A stretch of 14,715 nt of DNA from Planctomycetota bacterium (lineage in GTDB: Bacteria > Planctomycetota > Planctomycetia > Pirellulales > Lacipirellulaceae): positions 1 through 14,715 of the forward strand of contig JAJRUA010000094.1 of NCBI GenBank assembly GCA_024278035.1, read 5' to 3'. Positions 6,768 through 13,303 of the stretch are shown here, piece by piece. The translations under genes and the position numbers were made by a program. A model generated the notes under the pieces. It ran no database searches, had not been told where the DNA came from, and was given only the letters and a program-made list of their open reading frames with translations. Each line of letters starts with the position of its first letter. Positions within the stretch are counted from its first letter, which is position 1.

Positions 6768-8165
6768 ATGCGACTCACTTTCCATGGTGCTGCTGGCACG
6801 GTCACGGGTAGCAAGTACTTGCTCGAAGCAGGGGGGGCTACGGTCCTCATCGATTGTGGTCTGTTTCAAGGGCTCAAAAAACTTCGCGAGCTAAACTGGG
6901 CGGGCACCCCTTTCCATGCCGAAGGGGTCGATGCCGTCTTGCTCACCCATGCTCACCTCGATCACACGGGCTATCTCCCTCGTGTCTTCAAGGAGGGGTT
7001 CGACGGCTACGCCTATTGTACGCCTGCCACGGCCAAGCTCGCAGAAATCATCTTGTTGGACTCTGCCAAGATTCAAGAATCCGACGCCAAGTACGCCAAC
7101 AAGAAGGGCTTTAGTAAACACAAGCCGGCCTTGCCGCTTTACACGGGGAAAGATGTGCTCACAACCGTCGCCCGCTTCAAAGAGGTGGAACGGGGCAAGT
7201 GGCGCCAAATTGCGGGGCCCATTTGGGCACGCTTCCACGATGCGGGACATCTGTTGGGATCGAACATGATCGAAATCGAAGTCCGCGAAGCAAACCAAGA
7301 AAAGACCCAACCGACACGCATCCTCTTTTCGGGCGACATCGGGCGGTACGACGGCCCACTTTACCACGATCCTTCGCCTCCGCCCGAATGCGACTACCTT
7401 GTTTGCGAAAGTACCTATGGCAATCGGAACCATCCCGACGCCGATCTGACCGAAGCGCTCGGCGAAGTGATCAATCGGGGTATCGAACGTGGCGGAGTGA
7501 TGCTGATGGCATCGTTCGCCGTGGGGCGTGCCCAACAGTTGATTTACTTGCTACAAGTGCTCAAATGCGCGGGAACGATTCCGGACTTGCCGATCTATCT
7601 CGACAGCCCCATGAGTTGTAATGCGACGGACATTTACCGCGAGTATCGAGAGGATCATGATCTCTCAGAAGGCGAATTGTGTGGTGATCGCCCCGTGTTG
7701 GGGGGCCCCTCGGTCCATCTTTGCCGAAGTGCCGACGAATCGAAGGCCCTCAACCACCTGCAAGGGCCGGCGATCATTATCAGTTCGAGCGGCATGATGA
7801 CGGCGGGCCGGATTGTTCATCACCTAAAGAAACGCCTGCCGGATCCGAAGACAACGGTCATTCTCGGCGGTTACATGGCGGTTGGCACACGGGGCCGTCG
7901 GCTTGAAGAAGGTGCCAAAACACTTCGCATGCACGGACAAGATATTGTCGTCAATGCAGCGGTTGAAAAAGTGCCGGGCCTGAGTGGCCATGCCGACCGA
8001 GCTGGCTTGTTGCGCTGGCTGGAGGGGCTTGTCGAGCCACCTAAGCAAACCTTCCTCACACACGGCGAACCCGATGCGGCTGCCGCCCTTGCTGATACCC
8101 TCCGGAAAGAGAAGAATTGGAAGGTCACGGTCCCCGGAAGGGACGAGTGGCACGAACTGGAATAA
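6768..8165 (+). CDS. Metallo-beta-lactamase-fold RNA hydrolase with beta-CASP domain
   Basis: This 465-aa protein is a full-length beta-CASP RNA-processing enzyme related to the CPSF73/YSH1 group found in bacteria and archaea. Motifs seen: the start HGAAGTVTGSKYLLE; motif 2 THAHLDHTG (60-68), the zinc histidines and Asp; motif 3 HDAGHLLGS (157-165); motif 4 SGDIGRYDGPL (188-198); the ESTYGNR acid (214-220); the beta-CASP segment SSSGMMTAGRIVHHL (339-353); the GLSGHADR histidine (404-411); and THGE (431-434) in the C-terminal RMMBL region. All metal-binding residues expected for an active nuclease are present. It probably cuts RNA at internal sites in the cytoplasm. It has its own leader with a C/T-rich tract before ATG 6768 and no SD, and no obvious operon partner. 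Confidence 0.92.
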   Translation: MRLTFHGAAGTVTGSKYLLEAGGATVLIDCGLFQGLKKLRELNWAGTPFHAEGVDAVLLTHAHLDHTGYLPRVFKEGFDGYAYCTPATAKLAEIILLDSAKIQESDAKYANKKGFSKHKPALPLYTGKDVLTTVARFKEVERGKWRQIAGPIWARFHDAGHLLGSNMIEIEVREANQEKTQPTRILFSGDIGRYDGPLYHDPSPPPECDYLVCESTYGNRNHPDADLTEALGEVINRGIERGGVMLMASFAVGRAQQLIYLLQVLKCAGTIPDLPIYLDSPMSCNATDIYREYREDHDLSEGELCGDRPVLGGPSVHLCRSADESKALNHLQGPAIIISSSGMMTAGRIVHHLKKRLPDPKTTVILGGYMAVGTRGRRLEEGAKTLRMHGQDIVVNAAVEKVPGLSGHADRAGLLRWLEGLVEPPKQTFLTHGEPDAAAALADTLRKEKNWKVTVPGRDEWHELE

Positions 8166-8184
8166 TCATTAGAGTCCTTCCCGT

Positions 8185-8214
8185 GAGAGCCGGGTCGTCC
8201 CCGACCGCGGAGAG
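8185..8214. repeat. Intergenic copy of the repeat seen inside mnmA
   Basis: This stretch starts GAGAGCCGGGTCGTCCCCGA and lies between the beta-CASP gene and the LOG gene. It matches 12748-12780 as described there. Its hairpin is less perfect than the mnmA copy. Confidence 0.6.
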
Positions 8215-8235
8215 TTGCGTTTTTAGATCAAAATC

Positions 8236-8270
8236 TTGCGCAACTCATTTTCGCAAGTCATTTGCGCAAC
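8236..8270. promoter_or_regulatory. Paired TTGCGCAAC motifs upstream of the LOG gene (candidate operator)
   Basis: Two identical 9-mers TTGCGCAAC (8236-8244 and 8262-8270) have an 8-bp palindromic core TTGCGCAA, and their starts are 26 bp apart. Between them CTTGCG/CGCAAG (8235-8240 and 8252-8257) forms a further inverted pair. They lie 65-100 bp before the LOG start. This could be a two-site operator or a chance cluster; no cognate regulator is in the window. Confidence 0.35.
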
Positions 8271-8335
8271 AAAGTTTCCTTTTTTTTCGAGCCAGGATGG
8301 CTCGTCTATGACTTCCTACTCACCACTTTTTTTCC

Positions 8336-9277
8336 ATGCCCAATAAACCTTCGAAAGACGTTGCTTCCTCGGCTCAAAAACCTGCCGAGCCGATGGATGT
8401 TGCCCCCGATTTTTCGCTGGATGCCCATCGTGATGCGTTGCCACCCAAGGTGGAAGCCAATCGGAAAGCGATTCTTCGTTCCTCGACTTACGTCCTTGCA
8501 GAAAAAGACTCGGAGTGGATGAAGGAGGCTGAAATGCGACCCATGCGGATGCAGCTCGAACTCCAGAAGACCGAGATCGTACTCCGCCGTGCCGGTGTGA
8601 AAAGCACGGTCGTCGTCTTCGGCGGGACACAGATCCTTCCCGAGGAAGAGGCCAAGGGAAAACTCGATCAAGCCCAGGCTACGCTCGCCGAGAACCCTAA
8701 AGACCCTAAGGCTGAGCGAAGCGTCGTTCGTGCGCAGGCTCGGATGAATAACTCTCGTTTCTACAACGATTGCCGCGACTTTGCGAAGCTCGTTAGCAGC
8801 CGGTGTCAACTCGACGGAAAGTGTGAGTTCGTCGTCACCACCGGTGGCGGACCGGGGGTGATGGAAGCGGGCAACCGCGGAGCGTTTGAAGTTGGCGCCA
8901 AATCGATCGGCCTCAACATCGAATTGCCCCATGAGCAGGAACCCAACCCTTACATCACGCCCGAGCTTTGCCTCCAGTTCCACTACTTCGCGATGCGGAA
9001 GTTCCATTTCATCTTGCGTGCAGCGGCGCTCGTTGTCTTCCCCGGCGGTTACGGAACGCTCGATGAACTTTTCAATACACTCTGCTTACGCCAAACGGGC
9101 CGAATGCAGGCAATTCCCATTATTCTCTACGGGCGCAAGTACTGGGAGAGCGTTATCAATTTCCAGACCCTTGCCGATGAGGGCGTGATTGCCGACGAGC
9201 ACCTTGATCTGATTTCCTATGCCGAGACGCCTGAAGAAGCGTGGGAGCTTATTGCCAAGTTCCATGAACTGAAGTAA
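8336..9277 (+). CDS. LOG-family protein (nucleotide 5'-monophosphate nucleosidase-like)
   Basis: This 313-aa protein carries the LOG (Lonely Guy) fold once annotated as lysine decarboxylase. VVVFGGTQI (92-100) opens the Rossmann core. TTGGGPGVMEAGNRGA (168-183) is the phosphate-binding loop. FHYFAMRKFHF (215-225) has the conserved Arg/Lys. FPGGYGTLDE (235-244) is the PGGxGTxxE motif with the catalytic Glu. Known members cleave adenosine-type monophosphates to release the base and ribose 5-phosphate, or act as pyrimidine nucleosidases. Plant LOGs are about 200 aa. This one has an extra 90-residue N-terminus and a charged insertion at 102-135 (EEEAKGKLDQAQATLAENPK and on). No SD precedes ATG 8336; a C/T-rich tract does. 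It is a single gene between two + strand neighbours. Confidence 0.9.
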   Translation: MPNKPSKDVASSAQKPAEPMDVAPDFSLDAHRDALPPKVEANRKAILRSSTYVLAEKDSEWMKEAEMRPMRMQLELQKTEIVLRRAGVKSTVVVFGGTQILPEEEAKGKLDQAQATLAENPKDPKAERSVVRAQARMNNSRFYNDCRDFAKLVSSRCQLDGKCEFVVTTGGGPGVMEAGNRGAFEVGAKSIGLNIELPHEQEPNPYITPELCLQFHYFAMRKFHFILRAAALVVFPGGYGTLDELFNTLCLRQTGRMQAIPIILYGRKYWESVINFQTLADEGVIADEHLDLISYAETPEEAWELIAKFHELK

Positions 9278-9375
9278 CCGGCTACGTTGCAGGAGAAGAG
9301 TTGCAGGGGAAGATTTCGCAGGGCATACTGTGGCAACACCTTGCGTCTGCCCTTTCTTCCCAGGAACTTGCGATC

Positions 9376-10167
9376 ATGCTCCGACTGTTTTTTTGCTTGC
9401 TGCTTTTCTCTTTGGCCATGACGGTGTCGGTTAGCGCAGAGAATACCGAGTACCTGCCGGGTGTCGTTTGGCAAGAACCGCCGGTCGTTGATCCCGGGGC
9501 AACGGATGCGGCCCCCCCCTCAGACGCTGTGGTCCTGTTCGACGGCTCCGACCTTTCCGCCTGGGACAATGGCGAGAACTGGCCTGTGAAGAAGGGCATT
9601 GCCTACAGCGGCAAGGGATATATCACCACCAAAGAGCAATTCGGCGACTGCCAATTGCACGTCGAGTGGTCGGCCCCGCTGCCCACCAAAGACTCGAGCC
9701 AAAGCCGCGGCAATAGTGGTGTCTTCCTCATGGGTATCTACGAAGTCCAGGTGCTCGATTCGTACGACAACCCAACCTACTTCGAGGGCCAAGCGGCGTC
9801 GGTTTACAAACAATCGCCCCCCATGGTCAACGCCATGCGCAAGCCGGGCGAGTGGAACACCTACGATATTTTCTGGACTTGTCCCCGCTTTAAGGAAGGC
9901 CAACTTACCTCACCGGCATACGTGACAGTGGTTCACAATGGCGTACTTGTACTCAACCACTTTGAGCTTCAGGGAGACACCCCGTGGCACAGGCCGGCAG
10001 AGTACAACGATATCGGCCCACGAGGCCCCATCGCCTTGCAAGACCATGGCAACCCGGTCCGTTTCCGCAACATTTGGGTCCGTGAGCTCACGCCCCTCAC
10101 CAGCAAGCCACGCGAACCGATGTACCACGATCACGACTCCGACAAGAAATGGCCCGCCGAAAAATGA
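9376..10167 (+). CDS. Secreted 3-keto-disaccharide hydrolase domain protein (DUF1080)
   Basis: From ATG 9376 the product is 263 aa. Residues 1-21 (MLRLFFCLLLFSLAMTVSVS, then A) are a Sec-type signal peptide with a likely cut before ENTEY. The mature part is one DUF1080/jelly-roll domain: VVLFDGSDLSAWDNGENWPV (52-71), then a strand-rich core with CQLHVEWSAP, RGNSGVFLMGIYEVQVLDSY (111-130), PGEWNTYDIFWTCPRF, VHNGVLVLNHFELQG, and GPIALQDHGNPVRFRNIWVR (217-236). These blocks match the family in order. Planctomycetes have many copies, and tested members act on 3-keto sugars. The frame also opens upstream from TTG 9301, but ATG 9376 has AGGAAC at 8 bases and starts the signal peptide. It converges with the minus-strand gene 19 bp away. 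Confidence 0.92.
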   Translation: MLRLFFCLLLFSLAMTVSVSAENTEYLPGVVWQEPPVVDPGATDAAPPSDAVVLFDGSDLSAWDNGENWPVKKGIAYSGKGYITTKEQFGDCQLHVEWSAPLPTKDSSQSRGNSGVFLMGIYEVQVLDSYDNPTYFEGQAASVYKQSPPMVNAMRKPGEWNTYDIFWTCPRFKEGQLTSPAYVTVVHNGVLVLNHFELQGDTPWHRPAEYNDIGPRGPIALQDHGNPVRFRNIWVRELTPLTSKPREPMYHDHDSDKKWPAEK

Positions 10168-10186
10168 ACCGTTAAAACGCCAAGAT

Positions 10187-10657
10187 TCAGGGTGCAATCC
10201 GGTAACGGTAGCGGAGTGTCACTGGCGGTTCGGCCAAGACGCAAGTAGGCACAATTTCTAAACGATTCGCTTCTGAGAGGACAATTTCGGAGGAAGGTGC
10301 GCTGTCGATTTCCTCCGGAAGGATCGTGATTTTGTCCGTTTGCTGGTAGCATGAGCCAAGCGGACCGACCGCCGATTTTAGACGGCAGGCAACGTCCATC
10401 GCGAGGCCCGTTGCGGTCGGTTCGACGCTCATCGACCAATGCCGATCTCCCGACATGCCGGAGAAAAAAAGCAGGTCCCCTTGCTGATGGGCGTCGGCGA
10501 AGACCGGGGTTTCTATTTTGGAGCCTTCGCAAGATTCCAACGAGCCATCCCTGCTTTCAACATGGTGCGAATAGCGATCGCCACACCACTTAAAGGTGAC
10601 GCGAACGCCGTGAGATTCGAGGGTGAAATCGTTATTGGGAGCCATGCCGCTTGCCAT
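10187..10657 (-). CDS. Hypothetical protein downstream of prfB
   Basis: This 156-aa product is not recognised. It has alternating strand-like segments (DFTLESHGVRVTFKWCGDRY at the start, HWSMSVEPTATGLAMDVACR in the middle, PPVTLRYRYRI at the end), no signal peptide and no membrane helix, which suggests a small beta-rich cytoplasmic protein. Several Cys are scattered without a CxxC pair. It starts 27 bp after the prfB stop on the same strand, so it is probably read through from prfB. Two starts are possible, ATG 10657 and ATG 10645, with no SD at either. No overlapping frame on the other strand looks better. It may be lineage-specific. Confidence 0.6.
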   Translation of the reverse strand: MASGMAPNNDFTLESHGVRVTFKWCGDRYSHHVESRDGSLESCEGSKIETPVFADAHQQGDLLFFSGMSGDRHWSMSVEPTATGLAMDVACRLKSAVGPLGSCYQQTDKITILPEEIDSAPSSEIVLSEANRLEIVPTCVLAEPPVTLRYRYRIAP

Positions 10658-10684
10658 TAAAACCAGCGTTCGCTATCAAATCGG

Positions 10685-11801
10685 TCAATCGTCATCGTCT
10701 TCCACCGGCTGACCGGCACGCCAGCGGAGCGTTGCTTCGAGAAAACCTTGAATATCGCCATCCAGCACGTTGTGGAAATTGCCCTGCTGGTACTTCGTGC
10801 GAGTATCTTTCACCCGTTGATCGGGATGCAAGAAATAATTGCGAATCTGACTGCCGAAGCCCGTTTTTGCTTGTGTGTTGTGCTTGGCGGCCTCTTCTTG
10901 TTCGCGTTTCTCTTCTTCGGCGCGGGCCATTCTCGCACGCAGCATCTTCCACGCCGTCGCTTTGTTCTTGTGTTGCGATCGTTCGTTTTGGCACTGGACA
11001 ACAATGTTGGTTGGTATGTGCGTCAGGCGTACTGCCGAGTCGGTCTTGTTGACGTGCTGTCCCCCCGCGCCGCTGGCTCGGTAGGTGTCGGTCCGAACGT
11101 CCGATTCGTCGATTTCAATCTCAACCGAGTCATCAATCTCAGGCGAAACATCGACCGCCGCAAAGCTCGTTTGGCGTTTGCCTTCTGAATTGAACGGGCT
11201 GATACGCACCAATCGGTGCATGCCGGTCTCGCCCCGCAGGTAGCCGTAAGCCATCGGTCCTCGCAGGGCAATCGTAGCATTGTTAATGCCCGCCTCTTCG
11301 TTCGATTGCCGATCGATCAACTCCGTTTTGTAATCGTTCTTACCCGCCCATTGGATGTACATACGCAGCAGCATCTCGGCCCAATCGTTGGCGTCGGTCC
11401 CCCCGTCGCGGGCGTTGATCGTGATGATCGCGCCTGCCGAGTCGTTGGGACCACTCAAGAGGGCCGAGAGCTTGAGCCGTTCGAGCAGGGACTCGATTCG
11501 CTCGATCTCTGCCGGTGCCTCTTCGGCAAAGGAGGGGTCTTCCTCGGCCATTTCGATCATCGCTTCGAGATCATCGTAGGCAGCAAGGGCCTCATCCAGT
11601 GGAGCAACGACCGCCATCAAGCCTTTTAGCTCGCCAATGACCGTTTGGGCCCTCTCCTGGTTGTCCCAGAAGCCTGGCTCCCCCTGCTCCGCTTCAATAG
11701 CGGTAATCCGTTGCTTCTTGCCAGCGTAGTCAAAGAGAGTCCCTGAGTTGCGTCAGGGCCTCTAGGATCGCCTTAGCACGATCGGTCCATTCCTTGTCCA
11801 T
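10685..11801 (-). CDS. prfB: Peptide chain release factor 2 (prfB), with programmed +1 frameshift
   Basis: The protein reads stop codons UGA and UAA and releases the peptide. The coding region is join of 11801-11733 and 11731-10685 (minus strand). The first frame from ATG 11801-11799 gives 23 codons ending in CTT, then TGA (11732-11730). Skipping the T gives GAC and an uninterrupted frame of 348 further residues, for 371 aa in all (E. coli RF2 is 365). SPF (201-203) is the stop-codon reading motif and GGQ (246-248) the peptidyl-release motif, both within five positions of E. coli. The joined N-terminus (DYAGKKQRITAIEAEQGEPG, then FWDNQERA) is typical RF2. Without the shift only a truncated product would form. 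It is divergent from mnmA. Confidence 0.95.
11729..11744 (-). promoter_or_regulatory. prfB: RF2 programmed +1 frameshift site (CTT TGA C)
   Basis: On the minus strand the codons AGG GAC TCT CTT TGA C occur in prfB codons 20-24. CTT is the slip codon, TGA is the early stop and C follows it, exactly the E. coli arrangement (AGG GGG TAT CTT TGA C). AGGGA provides the internal SD-like stimulator in the same register. Low RF2 slows reading of this TGA and favours slipping, so RF2 makes more of itself. The shift is confirmed here by the intact RF2 N-terminus in the second frame. Confidence 0.93.
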
Positions 11802-11871
11802 AGTCGGTTTCACCTGCGTAGATAGCTGTGTTGGAAGGACTGATTCTACTCGGCAGAGAAGGAGGAAAGTA

Positions 11872-11946
11872 GTGGGCGGTAGGCAGTGGGCAGCAGGCAG
11901 TTAGATTAGGTAGTAGCCGCAAGACTGCCGACCGCCCACCGCCTAC
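11872..11946. repeat. Imperfect inverted repeat between prfB and mnmA
   Basis: GTGGGCGGTAGGCAG (11872-11886) pairs with CTGCCGACCGCCCAC (11925-11939) with one mismatch. A longer alternative pairs 11879-11900 with 11925-11946 at 18 of 22 positions. The left side is itself a tandem pair of 14-mers (GTGGGCGGTAGGCA and GTGGGCAGCAGGCA). It ends 15 bp before the mnmA ATG, so it lies in the mnmA leader. It could be a mobile short repeat or a structured leader. Confidence 0.75.
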
Positions 11947-11961
11947 TGCTAACTTCTTTCC

Positions 11962-13191
11962 ATGCGTATCGTTCTAGCTATGTCTGGCGGCGTTGATTCA
12001 AGCGTCGCCGCGCGCCTGCTCTTGGACCAGGGGCACGATGTGGTGGGGGTCTTCATGCGTCACGGGGAACAGTCGCCCGCCGTTTGCAAGACCGACGAAA
12101 CCCCGAAGGAGAGCCGTGGCGTCCCGCCCACGGAGTGCACCCGTGATGCTTCCTCGGAGAAGAAAACGGACGGCGAGGCTGCTGGGGGCGGGGACGCCCC
12201 AGCTCACACGCTGCCCATCGTCAGCCGACTCGATCACAAGCAAGGTTGTTGCACCGCTGCGGATGCCGAAGACGCGCGCCGTGTGGCCGAGCGGCTCGGT
12301 ATTCCTTTTTACGCGCTTGATCTCAATGACGAGTTCGGCCAAATCATGGACTATTTTGCGGAAGAGTACGCCCGAGGCCGAACCCCCAACCCGTGCGTGC
12401 AGTGCAATAATTGGATCAAGTTCGGCAAGCTGTACGACTACGCCGACTCGATCGGTGCTGAGCATGTCGCCACGGGCCATTATGCCCGCCTGGAGCAACG
12501 TGCCGACGGCCCCGCCCTGTTGCGTGGCACGGATGACGGCAAGGATCAGTCGTATGTTCTCGCAGGCATTCGCCGTGAGCTGTTGCCGCGTATGTTGCTA
12601 CCGGTCGGCGAGTACAAAAAATCGAAGATACGCGAACTGGCTGCCGACATGGGTCTCAATGTTGCCCAGAAAAAGGACAGCCAAGAAATCTGCTTCGTTA
12701 CGGAAGGCCGTTACGATGCCTTCGTAAAAAAACGACTTGCCACCGATGAGAGCCGCGTCGTCTCCGACCGCAGCGGAGACTTTGTCACGACCGATGGCGA
12801 CATTGTCGGCAGGCACAACGGTATCGAAGGCTTTACCGTAGGCCAGCGCAAAGGCCTCGGCATTGCGTTCGGCAAACCCGTGTTCGTCGTACGAATTGAA
12901 CCCGACACATGCCGAGTGGTGTTAGGGAATCGCTCGGACCTGGATCGCCCCGACCTCATGGCGGCCGAATCCAACTGGTTGGTTGCTCTTCCGGTGGGGA
13001 GACCGATCCGCTGTTTCGCCCAGATTCGGTACAACTCCCCCGCCACGGGGGCAGAGCTAACTTTGCTAGAAGACAAGCGTTTCCGTGTCGTTTTTGATAC
13101 TCCAGCCCAAAGTGTCACTCCGGGGCAAGCCGTTGTGTGCTACGCTGCGGACGAACCGGCCCGCGTCCTCGGCAGCGGGTGGATTGAGTAA
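11962..13191 (+). CDS. mnmA: tRNA-specific 2-thiouridylase MnmA
   Basis: The enzyme adenylates and then thiolates U34 of tRNAs for Lys, Glu and Gln. Visible features: PP-loop SGGVDSS (8-14); NPCVQCNNWIKF (143-154), whose Cys148 matches the catalytic Cys of E. coli (Cys102); TGHYAR (171-176); KDQSYVLAG (194-202); KKDSQEICFV (237-246) with the second catalytic Cys244; and GFTVGQRKGLGIAFGKPVFV (290-309). At 409 aa it exceeds the E. coli enzyme (368). The extra residues are mostly a Gly/Asp/Glu-rich insertion at about 37-92, between FMRHGEQ and DHKQGCCTAADAED. A shorter one lies at 262-273. Both insertions cover hairpin-forming, repeat-like DNA. There is no SD; a C/T-rich tract precedes ATG 11962. 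Confidence 0.95.
   Translation: MRIVLAMSGGVDSSVAARLLLDQGHDVVGVFMRHGEQSPAVCKTDETPKESRGVPPTECTRDASSEKKTDGEAAGGGDAPAHTLPIVSRLDHKQGCCTAADAEDARRVAERLGIPFYALDLNDEFGQIMDYFAEEYARGRTPNPCVQCNNWIKFGKLYDYADSIGAEHVATGHYARLEQRADGPALLRGTDDGKDQSYVLAGIRRELLPRMLLPVGEYKKSKIRELAADMGLNVAQKKDSQEICFVTEGRYDAFVKKRLATDESRVVSDRSGDFVTTDGDIVGRHNGIEGFTVGQRKGLGIAFGKPVFVVRIEPDTCRVVLGNRSDLDRPDLMAAESNWLVALPVGRPIRCFAQIRYNSPATGAELTLLEDKRFRVVFDTPAQSVTPGQAVVCYAADEPARVLGSGWIE
12181..12204. repeat. Hairpin-forming GC-rich segment inside mnmA
   Basis: GCTGGGG(G)CG at 12181-12190 can pair with CGCCCCAGC at 12195-12203 through one bulged G and a GGGA loop. It is in frame in mnmA and codes for AGGGDAPA in the insertion not found in E. 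coli MnmA. Confidence 0.55.
12748..12780. repeat. Repeat-like segment inside mnmA, similar to 8185-8214
   Basis: The segment beginning GAGAGCCGCGTCGTCTCCGA agrees with the intergenic segment 8185-8214 at 22 of the first 24 positions, then differs by a 3-bp gap before a shared GGAGA. Within it GTCTCCG (12760-12766) and CGGAGAC (12774-12780) form a 7-bp hairpin. In mnmA it codes for residues ESRVVSDRSGD, extra to E. coli. Confidence 0.65.
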
Positions 13192-13303
13192 ATCCTTCCA
13201 CAGTTCTCCTGCGTGCTTGGTGCCGATAATTTTTTCTTTATTGGCGTTTGTTTACGCCTATTAACGGTTTTCTTCCTTTCTGTTTTTCTGCGAACGGTCG
13301 ATC

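Noticed and set aside
6322..6894. Plus-strand 190-aa ORF overlapping the prepilin-peptidase and beta-CASP genes
   Set aside because: It runs out of frame through two recognised genes, and its residues are Pro/Arg-rich shadows of theirs.
6891..7535. Minus-strand 214-aa ORF
   Set aside because: It lies fully inside the beta-CASP gene, which has all catalytic motifs. The antisense frame is open because of codon bias in GC-rich DNA.
8281..8304. T run followed by the hairpin CGAGCC-AGGAT-GGCTCG, considered as a terminator
   Set aside because: The T run lies before the hairpin on the + strand, and on the minus strand the hairpin is followed by A's. Neither order fits a rho-independent terminator.
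8306..9007. Minus-strand 233-aa ORF
   Set aside because: It overlaps the LOG gene, whose motifs are complete. It shows no recognisable domain.
13243..13258. Small hairpin GGCGT-TTGTTT-ACGCC after mnmA, considered as a terminator
   Set aside because: The stem is only 5 bp and there is no clear T run directly after it. Evidence is too weak.
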